The notes beneath the pieces are model-generated. The model was not told the origin of the DNA and ran no database searches. It saw only the letters and a list, made by a program, of their open reading frames with translations. Of a stretch of 64,000 nucleotides of DNA, positions 16,491-22,970 are shown in pieces (position 1 is the first letter of the stretch; the number at the start of each line of letters is the position of its first letter). The stretch is from positions 3,038,001 to 3,102,000 of the forward strand of contig NZ_CP034073.1 of assembly GCF_003855155.1 (NCBI RefSeq), given 5' to 3'. The stretch is from Shewanella psychromarinicola (GTDB lineage Bacteria > Pseudomonadota > Gammaproteobacteria > Enterobacterales > Shewanellaceae). The translations under genes and the position numbers were made by a program.

Positions 16491-16674
16491 GATTGTTTTC
16501 CTAGATTTAGTTAGGAAATAATCATGTCACATTTGAAGATTATTGGTATGTGCGGTTAATTGAGCGCTTACGAAACGAAAGAGATATTTCTGAAGAAGAA
16601 AAACATGAATTTATCAAATGGGTCAACGACATGCACGGTGTTTTTCAAGGTAGTTGGCACTCTTTACTTAAATT

Positions 16675-17757
16675 TTAAGCTGCATTTCTTGTTTCTGTTT
16701 CAGACTTCTTATCTGGGTTCAGTGTGACTTCACCTACAGCGTCACAATTCCTTATACCGTTTGGCCAGCGTTTAGGATTTCTTGACCTCGCTTCCTCTAG
16801 CACTATCTTACGCTTAGATAAAATAGTCCTGTCTTGCATCGCATGACGCTCACTCGGTGACACAAAGTTGAGCTTGCTGTGTTTATGCTTAGTATTGTAC
16901 CAAGTCACAAATACTTCGACCCATTCTCGTGCTTCGGTGATGCTTTTAAAGCCAGAGCTGGGCCATTCTGGCCGATACTTTAATGTTCTAAACAGCGACT
17001 CGGAGTAAGGGTTATCGTTACTGACACTCGGGCGGCTTAATGACGCGGTAACGCCCAACTCTTCAAGCTTGGCTTTCATTGTTAACGACTTCATCGGAGC
17101 ACCATTATCTGAGTGCAATACCAGTGGCTTCTTAAAGCATTGCTCACGCAGCATATTGCGTTGCATTAACTCGGCCGCTAGCTCACCACATTCACGTTCA
17201 TGGACTTCATAACCCACAACCTTACGGCTATAAATATCCTCAAACATATATAGATAATAAAAGCGTCCTTTGATGACCGAAGCTAAATAAGTGATATCCC
17301 AAGACCACACTTTGTTCGGCCCATCTGCAACATAAGCATCTGGTTTACTTCTTTTTGTTATGCTTTGGCTTCGTCCACGTCGATTTAATTGAGCATTGGC
17401 TTTTAACACTCGGTAAAAACTCGACTCTGAAGCGATATAGACCCCTTCATCAAGCAGCGTCGGCACGATTTGTGAGGGAGGTAGACTCGCAAACCTTGCC
17501 TCATTCGAGGTTGCCAGTATCAGCTTTTCCTCGTCATCACTAAGCTTGTTGGCTGGCTCCTGTCTTACCGCCGAGGGCCTTAAATCAGCTTGTACTTTTC
17601 CTGCTCGATACCAGCGCCGATACGTCCGCTTACTTAGCTCTGCTTCAGCGCAAGCCTTGTAAAGACGTGCACCGTGGGCATACGCTTCTTGTATTAAATT
17701 CACCAATGTTATGCGCTTAGGCAAAGGCGTTAACTCTCCTCGTTGTCGTCCTCCCAA
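16675..17757 (-). CDS. IS3-family transposase OrfB of element A
   Basis: 360 residues with a helix-turn-helix-like start, an HTH_21-type segment (QIVPTLLDEGVYIASESSFYR) and a DDE integrase core: WSWDITYLAS, LHSDNGAPMKS, and SVSNDNPYSESLFRTLKY with the catalytic Glu. The first in-frame start is a TTG inside the orfA 3' end, so production as an OrfAB fusion by -1 frameshifting, usual for IS3, is likely. Since orfA is interrupted, the fusion cannot be made from this copy. Confidence 0.9.
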   Translation of the reverse strand: MGGRQRGELTPLPKRITLVNLIQEAYAHGARLYKACAEAELSKRTYRRWYRAGKVQADLRPSAVRQEPANKLSDDEEKLILATSNEARFASLPPSQIVPTLLDEGVYIASESSFYRVLKANAQLNRRGRSQSITKRSKPDAYVADGPNKVWSWDITYLASVIKGRFYYLYMFEDIYSRKVVGYEVHERECGELAAELMQRNMLREQCFKKPLVLHSDNGAPMKSLTMKAKLEELGVTASLSRPSVSNDNPYSESLFRTLKYRPEWPSSGFKSITEAREWVEVFVTWYNTKHKHSKLNFVSPSERHAMQDRTILSKRKIVLEEARSRNPKRWPNGIRNCDAVGEVTLNPDKKSETETRNAA

Positions 17758-17857
17758 AGCGCATTGAGCTTTTTTCTAAGCACCAGTAAATGTAATGGTC
17801 TAATGAAACTGTAGAGATTTATAGCTTAAAATAAGCAAAATCTTAAAGGTATTTATT

Positions 17858-18169
17858 ATGATTAGAAAAACTAAAATCACTGTCAGCCCTCTTCAAAAAT
17901 TAGAATATGCCAAGCTGATGGTCGAACAGGGTTACACGAACAAGCAAATTGAAGATATGTCAGGTGCAGGTAAATCTGCGGTGTCTAGATGGAAAGTGCA
18001 GTACCAGGCTGAATTAGCCGGTAAAACACCGAAAAATGTCAAAGCATTAACTGAAGAACAACGAAGAATACAGCTTCTAGAAGCCCAACTAAAACAAGCC
18101 ATGAGGGATAATGATATCTTAAAAAAGGCTGCAGCTTTCTTCATTCGAGACAATCAAAACTTAAAATGA
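17858..18169 (+). CDS. IS3-family OrfA of element B
   Basis: 103 residues: helix-turn-helix (EYAKLMVEQGYTNKQIEDMS, then KSAVSRWKVQY) and a leucine-zipper-like tail (RRIQLLEAQLKQAMRDNDIL). It ends with TGA overlapping the ATG of orfB. An A-rich stretch (TTAAAATGA) at the junction could allow frameshifting to make the OrfAB transposase. Confidence 0.92.
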   Translation: MIRKTKITVSPLQKLEYAKLMVEQGYTNKQIEDMSGAGKSAVSRWKVQYQAELAGKTPKNVKALTEEQRRIQLLEAQLKQAMRDNDILKKAAAFFIRDNQNLK

Positions 18170-19017
18170 TGCGCGAAGTAAAGAAAGCAAACCCAGGCTT
18201 TAAAATGAGTGAATTATGCCGAGTATTCGAGATCAGTTGTAGTAGTCTCTATTACAAACCGATCCCAAAAAGCGTTGAAAAACAGGCTCAGATACAATTG
18301 ATAGAGCAAGCTTTCTCTGAGTCACACTCGACGTATGGCAAACGTCGAATACAGGCTGATTTATTAGATTTAAATTGTAAGGTTGGGGTTTACGCCATAG
18401 CTAGCGTAATGAAAAAATTGGGATTAATAGCGATTAAGCCAAAGAAAAAGCATTACTATCCAAATCAAGGTGAGGAGCAAGTTTACGCACCTAATTTGCT
18501 TAGACGACAGTTTAACCCTACGACTTATAATACCCATTGGGTGGGTGATATTACCTATATAAAATCACATCAGGGGTGGAGTTATTTAGCCTGTGTACTT
18601 GATTTAGGGACCAAAGAAATCGTTGGGTATGCCTTATCAAGCCAACCCAATGCAGCGTTAGCGACAGCGGCATTAAATAACGCGATACAACGTCAGAGGC
18701 CAAATACACAGGAGTTGATGTTTCACTCAGACCAGGGTTGTCAGTACTCAGCTAAGGTGTTCAGAGAAAAGCTAAAGCACTTAGGCATTGAACAAAGTAT
18801 GAGTCGTAGAGGAAATTGTTGGGATAATGCGGTGATGGAACGATTTTTTAGGAGTTTAAAGACTGAAAGATTAAACCGTTTAGCTTTTACCAATCACAGC
18901 GCAGTAGTGAGCGTGGTTGAGCAATATATTCAGTTCTACAATTACAAACGCAGACATTCGGCAATAGATTATAAGACGCCACATCAGAAATATAATGAGT
19001 TAAAAAAAGCGGCTTAA
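18166..19017 (+). CDS. IS3-family transposase OrfB of element B
   Basis: 283 residues with an HTH_21-like segment (ESHSTYGKRRIQADL) and a complete DDE core: WVGDITYIKSHQGW, MFHSDQGCQYSAKVF, and GNCWDNAVMERFFRSLK with the catalytic Glu. It ends in the conserved RRHSAIDYKTPHQKY. Length and motifs are those of active IS3 transposases; there is no sign of damage. Confidence 0.95.
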   Translation: MMREVKKANPGFKMSELCRVFEISCSSLYYKPIPKSVEKQAQIQLIEQAFSESHSTYGKRRIQADLLDLNCKVGVYAIASVMKKLGLIAIKPKKKHYYPNQGEEQVYAPNLLRRQFNPTTYNTHWVGDITYIKSHQGWSYLACVLDLGTKEIVGYALSSQPNAALATAALNNAIQRQRPNTQELMFHSDQGCQYSAKVFREKLKHLGIEQSMSRRGNCWDNAVMERFFRSLKTERLNRLAFTNHSAVVSVVEQYIQFYNYKRRHSAIDYKTPHQKYNELKKAA

Positions 19018-20177
19018 AATCTCTCCAGAAATACTTGACCATTACAAAAGCCGCTGTTTCTGCTAACGCCTTCTCTTTGTAGCGTAGCTCTCGTTGCAGG
19101 GATTTGATTTCTGCTTTGTCTGATTTGGCTTGCTGCTTAATCGTTTTGGCTTGAACTTCACTTGTCGTAAAGCCCCCTAAACAATCTTGTTTCCACTGCT
19201 GAACTTGTTCTCGAAACAAACCATTTTCTCGGCAATATTGGCTTACTTCAGCTTCAGACATTGGCGCTGTTTCAATGAGAACGGCAAACTTAGCTTCGGC
19301 CGACCAATCATTACTGGTCAATTTTTTACCTGGCACTGGGCGACCCTCTTTTTTAGCTTTATCGCGCCAATGATACAGGGTTTGGTAGGCGATCCCTTCA
19401 CTACGTGCCACTTCCATGACGGTCATATTGTGGGGAGGCAATAACTTCTTTAAAACTGCTTTTTTACGTTCAGATGAATATCGTGCCATTGAGCTCTCAT
19501 TGACCGCCCCCTCTATTTAATTATTGGATGATTTTAAGGGATGACAACAATCCTGACACAGGGGGTGCATTCAGGAAAACCTTTTTTCGAGAGTTCAAAT
19601 GGCAGCCTATATTGTGCCCCTGTTGTTCAAAACTGTAATATTTCACGTTGCTATAACTGCAAAGATATATCAGTTTGGATACACGATAAAATTGTATATC
19701 CAAATACTAAGATTGATATTAAGCCAAACTCTGATCTTCCAGAACATATTCAAGCACTATTTAATGAAGCTAGAGAAATTGCAGAACTTTCACCGAAAGG
19801 TGCGGCTGCTTTACTGAGGCTATGTATCCAGCACCTTTGCAAGGAACTAGGTGAGAGTGGTAAAAAGATAGATAAAGATATTGCTAGCTTGGTTAGTAAA
19901 GGGCTTAACCCTTTAGTTCAAAAAGCACTGGATGTTGTTCGAGTAGTAGGTAATGAAGCGGTTCATCCGGGAGAGATTAATTTAGATGATGATAAAGGAA
20001 TCGCTATTAAGCTTTTTGGTTTAGTTAATTTAATTTCAGAGCAGATGATTTCACATCCTAAACACGTTGAAGCTTTGTATGGTGACTTACCTGAAGATAA
20101 GTTAAAAGGCATTGAACAGCGAAATAACAAAGCGCTGGAAACAAAATAAAGCACGTAACAATAGCTTTAAAGTGTTA

Positions 20178-20313
20178 CTAAAACAGTTGGTTAGGTTTCG
20201 TTGCACTCCACATTAAAACCAACTATTTAGTCCGCTTAGCGCGGCGTTGAACCAAGCCGCTGCGCGGAGCCAAATGAGGACTCAATCGCGTATATTATCC
20301 TCATTGAATCAGC
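20178..20313. repeat. 136-bp intergenic repeat, copy 1
   Basis: It starts ACTAAAACAGTT and ends ATTGAATCAGC. The core forms a hairpin (CCGC...GCGGC, about 10-nt loop, GCCGC...GCGG). Copy 2 is at 21194-21330. A TATATTATC string near the end may be a -10 element serving the next gene. Confidence 0.65.
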
Positions 20314-20360
20314 CAAGCTTAAAGATGTATGATAGGAAAATACGATGAAAAGGAATTTCA

Positions 20361-20453
20361 ATGAAAAACTTACCCACTACTCGATATCAATTGACTCACA
20401 ACTGCTCTGTAGCCCAGAGCCAGCATCAAAAAAAGCAAATCCTTATAGCATAA
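20361..20453 (+). CDS. Small cassette open reading frame, 30 residues
   Basis: An AAGGA ribosome site lies 6 nt before the ATG. The peptide starts MKNLPTTRYQLTHNC and has no recognised domain. It lies between the 136-bp repeat and an attC-like site, so it could be a tiny cassette gene or a chance frame. Codon use cannot decide at this length. Confidence 0.25.
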   Translation: MKNLPTTRYQLTHNCSVAQSQHQKKQILIA

Positions 20454-20488
20454 AGCGTACCAATTAACCTGGACTCGGCAACAACCAA

Positions 20489-20548
20489 GTCCAACAAGTG
20501 ATTTGTGCCATGCAAACGGTGCAACGCACAAATACTAAAACGTTATGT
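20489..20548 (+). other. Second integron attC-like site
   Basis: The 5' core GTCCAAC fits RYYYAAC; the 3' core GTTATGT differs by one base from GTTRRRY. The arms TGATTTGTGC and GCACAAATAC pair, giving the expected hairpin of about 60 bp. It lies 20 bp before the next start codon. Confidence 0.5.
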
Positions 20549-20568
20549 GGCAAGGAACATCGAACAAC

Positions 20569-21198
20569 ATGGGTGATGAATTTAAGCTCTGGATATTTGG
20601 GCTATATGCTGTAATTATTTTATTTGGGATGGGCGGTGCGGTCTGGACCGTAAAAAGAAGAAATGAGAAAATAAATAACCTACAACAGGATTTGAAAAGC
20701 AAAATTAAAAATGATTTTGAGTTAACTTCACAAGATATTACTTTAATAGGGAGTGCATATGATTTGTCTGCGTCCAGTTCAAGGTTAGCACTCTATCGTG
20801 TTTATAAAGATATCGATAAAAAAGATGATTTTAAAAAACTCAAAACTTTAGTTGAGCAACTTCAAAAAGATGAACCTTTTGATACAATGCCAGATGAAGT
20901 AAAACCTTCTTTATCACGAATCTCTAATTTAGCCTCGGATTCCCCCGTGGACTCTGATAAGCATATACTTACACCAATTACGAATATACTAACTAAATAT
21001 CAAGATTTACTTGAAGAACAGAAGAAGACTAAAAAACAAGCCAGTATTGCGTATACACTCACCGTTGCTAGTTTTTTTGTAGGTGCTATAAGTTTGTATT
21101 ATGCTTTTGTAAGTCCATCGGCAAAAGATATTGCTGCTGAACTTATTCAAATAGAAGAAACAAATTCACATAACAACAAGCCAATTAAGCCGGACTAA
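20569..21198 (+). CDS. Protein with two membrane segments, unknown function
   Basis: The likely start is the ATG at 20569 (an earlier in-frame ATG lies inside the attC-like site). 209 residues: a membrane segment at about 7-29 (LWIFGLYAVIILFGMGGAVW), a charged region rich in Lys, Asp and Glu of about 130 residues that should be cytoplasmic, and a second membrane segment at about 165-187 (YTLTVASFFVGAISLYYAFV). I do not recognise the family. Two-segment proteins with a soluble middle are common among phage-defence effectors, but nothing here proves that role. The stop codon lies in the first bases of the second 136-bp repeat. Confidence 0.6.
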   Translation: MGDEFKLWIFGLYAVIILFGMGGAVWTVKRRNEKINNLQQDLKSKIKNDFELTSQDITLIGSAYDLSASSSRLALYRVYKDIDKKDDFKKLKTLVEQLQKDEPFDTMPDEVKPSLSRISNLASDSPVDSDKHILTPITNILTKYQDLLEEQKKTKKQASIAYTLTVASFFVGAISLYYAFVSPSAKDIAAELIQIEETNSHNNKPIKPD

Positions 21199-21330
21199 AA
21201 ACAGTTTGCTGTTTTCGTTCCTCAAGCATTTTAGCCAACTGTAATTCTCCGCTTATTGCGGCCTTGAACTAAGCCACTGTGCGGAGCCAAATTAGTGCTC
21301 AATCGAGTATGTTATCTTCATTGAATCAGC
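21194..21330. repeat. 136-bp intergenic repeat, copy 2
   Basis: It matches the repeat at 20178 along its whole length, best in the last 95 bp (hairpin core plus TATGTTATCTTCATTGAATCAGC-like end). It starts on the stop codon of the preceding gene and ends 37 bp before the next start. Confidence 0.65.
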
Positions 21331-21367
21331 AGGTTACCTTCACTTAAATATTACAAGGACTTATAAA

Positions 21368-21943
21368 TTGGATTATAAAAAGAGATTAGAAGAAGCTTTT
21401 TCTAAAACAAAAAACCTTGATTTTACAATAGATATTCCGCTATTTCCTTTAAAAGTAGTCATTCCGAAAGAAATTAAAAAACATATTTTTCAGTTATGTA
21501 CGGATGCATTAAACCATTATGGCTATGTCAGTTCTTCTGAACTTGCTGCTAAGTGTACACCTGTACATTTAATGATTCAAAGCCACCTGAAATCAAATCT
21601 AAACATAGATAGTTGTATCACAATCGGTGACCTATATTGGGATGATTACATTTACTGTGAAATGACTGGTGATAGTATAAAAAAAGAACTTGAAAACCCA
21701 AAAGTACACGAGACAATAAAAGCGCATGTATGGTTAACACTTCTTGATGGTACTATTCTAGATTGTACCGCCCAGGCACATTTAGATTTATTACAAGATC
21801 GCGGTGTGCACCCAGCACATGAATGTATAATGCTAGTTGAACCAAATAAGTCCGAAGATGCTAAGTCTGGTTACCACAGACCGTTTCTTTTAGGTACAGA
21901 CTTTTTAACGAAGACAGGAATGGTACGGGTAGGCTACTTATAA
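21368..21943 (+). CDS. Hypothetical protein, possible transglutaminase-like fold
   Basis: 191 residues from a TTG start with AAGGA at 21355. I do not know a named family. Two elements resemble the papain/transglutaminase-like type: a segment around CTPVHLMIQSHLKSNLNIDS, and HVWLTLLDGTILDCTAQAH, where a His and an Asp stand in the usual order (His in a strand, then Asp followed by a polar residue). No clear catalytic Cys helix can be assigned, though Cys63 in AAKCTPVH is a candidate. The gene lies in the accessory block after a 136-bp repeat. Function unknown. Confidence 0.55.
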   Translation: MDYKKRLEEAFSKTKNLDFTIDIPLFPLKVVIPKEIKKHIFQLCTDALNHYGYVSSSELAAKCTPVHLMIQSHLKSNLNIDSCITIGDLYWDDYIYCEMTGDSIKKELENPKVHETIKAHVWLTLLDGTILDCTAQAHLDLLQDRGVHPAHECIMLVEPNKSEDAKSGYHRPFLLGTDFLTKTGMVRVGYL

Positions 21944-22290
21944 TCTCAATTCACTAAATTTAGCATAATGTTATTCAGCGTGTTAAAGCGCTATTGCCCT
22001 ATTCTTATTTGCAGCAAATCACTTAACCGATAACTTTTAAATCTAGTTTTGAAAAATATCGGTTTTACATATCACGAAAACCCAAACACCTCACGCCATA
22101 TGTGGCGTAAAACACGCCATATATGGCGTGTTTGCGGCCCTTGAAACAGGGTATATTTAGATATGCTTGATACGACTACGTAACTGGCTTTGCTTCTTCT
22201 CTGGTTCCTCTTTGCGTTCACTCTCGTTACATCCTCGCCGTTGGGCTCCTTTATAGGATCCCATTTTTTTGCTCGCTATTTGGTGAACAC
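21944..22290. other. Gene-free stretch with paired palindromes
   Basis: No gene is seen. A pair of near-identical palindromes lies at 22093-22130 (listed separately), followed by a possible weak promoter (TTGAAA at about 22140, TATGCT 15 bp later). Confidence 0.5.
22093..22130. promoter_or_regulatory. Two tandem 16-18 bp palindromes, 21 bp apart
   Basis: ACGCCATATGTGGCGT at 22093 (one mismatch pair) and CACGCCATATATGGCGTG at 22113 (perfect, 18 bp). The centres are 21 bp apart, two turns of DNA, so two dimers could sit on the same face. This looks like a repressor operator pair. The only nearby gene is the DUF4406 remnant. Confidence 0.5.
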
Positions 22291-22440
22291 ATGATCCGCA
22301 AAAAGGTGTATATCGCCGGGCCTATGTCTAGTTTGCCAGATTGCAATCGCCACGCATTTAACTTAGCTGCACAAGTGCAAAAGTCGTTAACCAAAGCTAA
22401 AAGTGCCACCAACCTAATAAGATTACACTTTAGACATTAG
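22291..22440 (+). pseudogene. DUF4406-like fragment, truncated
   Basis: The 49-residue frame begins MIRKKVYIAGPMSSLPDCNR, matching the start of DUF4406 (nucleoside deoxyribosyltransferase-like) proteins common in phages, whose usual length is about 90-110 residues. After about 30 residues the similarity stops. It is a remnant, perhaps of a prophage next to the tRNA gene. Confidence 0.6.
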
Positions 22441-22529
22441 AAAACCTTATTATGAAAATAACGTAAGTTGTAATTGTAGAGTTGATGGTTTGACCGGATT
22501 AATAAAATTTATGTATTGTTTTTAGACAC

Positions 22530-22566
22530 AAAAAAGCCTGTAAACATATGATGTATACAGGCTTTT
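22530..22566 (-). terminator. Terminator downstream of tRNA-Pro
   Basis: The stem AAAAGCCTGTA / TACAGGCTTTT with T-runs on the minus strand lies 13 bp past the tRNA 3' end. Confidence 0.8.
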
Positions 22567-22578
22567 CTATTTTAGATT

Positions 22579-22655
22579 TGGTCGGTATGAGGAGATTTGA
22601 ACTCCTGACCCCTGACACCCCATGACAGTGCGCTACCGGGCTGCGCTACATACCG
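22579..22655 (-). tRNA. tRNA-Pro (anticodon GGG)
   Basis: A 77-nt cloverleaf on the minus strand with CGGTATG / CATACCG acceptor stem, CCA encoded, and an anticodon arm CTGTC-ATGGGGT-GTCAG giving anticodon GGG. The T-arm GGTTCAA-type sequence is altered to GAGTTCAAATCTC but pairs. The accessory region begins on its 3' side, a common integration place. Confidence 0.92.
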
Positions 22656-22970
22656 AATTTTTTGCTAGTGTTTCACAATGTTAATGCGTCCAATATTCAT
22701 CTTCAGCTAGATTTGCAAAACATCACTTAGTTAGTCTATTAGCTTTGGGGTGACTAAGTGAATAAGCACTTTATCAACTGTAATTAACTAGTGCAAGTAG
22801 TTAATTATCAGCCATTTATCAATTGATTATAAAACATCCATTTGCTGAAAAGCCTAGATTACTCACTATCGAAATATACCATTAAGATTAAGGATCTGGT
22901 CGATAATGAAGGGGCTATAGATTGTGAATGCGACCACTGAGGTTATTGCACACACAATCAATAGTGTTAA
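22656..22970. other. Intergenic region before yejM
   Basis: About 315 bp without a gene; it carries the tRNA-Pro promoter. At 22958-22983 an 11-bp perfect stem (CAATCAATAGT / ACTATTGATTG, loop GTTA) overlaps the yejM stop codon and may end its transcript. Confidence 0.5.

Larger units (their letters stand above)
14216..16571 (-). mobile_element. IS66-family insertion sequence
   Basis: The ends are inverted repeats beginning GTAAGCGGTCAATTAA (left) and, on the other strand, GTAAGCGCTCAATTAA (right). The element is 2356 bp long, with three genes tnpA, tnpB and tnpC all on the minus strand. It is flanked by a perfect 8-bp target duplication GAAACGAA (14208-14215 and 16572-16579), as expected for IS66. 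Confidence 0.95.
17791..19046 (+). mobile_element. IS3-family element B, intact and nested in element A
   Basis: 1256 bp with terminal inverted repeats TGTAATGGTC / GACCATTACA and a 3-bp target duplication AAA (17788-17790 and 19047-19049), typical of IS3. It carries orfA and orfB on the plus strand, opposite to element A. Both genes are open, so this copy may be active. Confidence 0.95.
17730..19489 (-). pseudogene. IS3-family OrfA of element A, interrupted by element B
   Basis: The amino part (19489 to about 19047) begins MARYSSERKKAVLKKLLPP and has the helix-turn-helix VMEVARSEGIAYQTLYHWRD and the leucine-rich LQRELRYKEKALAETAA. The gene resumes at 17787 with LVLRKKLNALWEDDNEES. Joining the two across one copy of the AAA duplication gives 166 residues in frame. 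In the present state the reading frame runs into element B. Confidence 0.88.
16636..19565 (-). mobile_element. IS3-family element A, carrying another IS3 element inside
   Basis: It lies between two copies of TGCA (16632-16635 and 19566-19569), a 4-bp target duplication. The ends are only weakly inverted (CGGTGTTTTTCA on the left; CCCCCTGTGTCA read from the right). Removing the nested element and its 3-bp duplication leaves about 1671 bp holding orfA and orfB on the minus strand. Excision restores the DUF4145 reading frame exactly, which supports these borders. Confidence 0.85.
14045..20149 (+). pseudogene. DUF4145-domain gene split by nested insertion sequences
   Basis: Three exon-like pieces (14045-14215, 16580-16635 and 19570-20149) join in frame when the insertion sequences and one copy of each target duplication are removed. 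They give 268 residues. The start is TTG with AAGGA upstream. The first piece has a zinc-ribbon-like CPHC (FSCPHCGAYTTQHWY), the last a second pair CYNC and a DUF4145 domain (SPKGAAALLRLCIQHLCKEL, then VVRVVGNEAVHPGEI). The RxxxNEAxH pattern is HEPN-like. DUF4145 occurs alone and fused to restriction or helicase proteins, and is often seen in mobile regions. Codons on either side of each joint are intact, so the disruption is probably recent. The fragment from 19541 could still be translated, but lacks the amino end. Confidence 0.85.

Noticed and set aside
20158..20200. Possible attC directly after the DUF4145 gene (GTAACAATAG...GTTAGGT)
   Set aside because: The 5' core does not fit RYYYAAC and the arms do not pair; only a short GTAACA/TGTTAC hairpin is present.
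10400..22580. Integron integrase or phage integrase in the accessory block
   Set aside because: All long frames are accounted for by IS transposases, the DUF262/HEPN/DUF4145 genes and two unknown genes; no tyrosine recombinase motifs were seen.
22579..22655. Direct repeat of the tRNA-Pro 3' end as island attachment site
   Set aside because: No second copy was found on the left side of the accessory region by eye.
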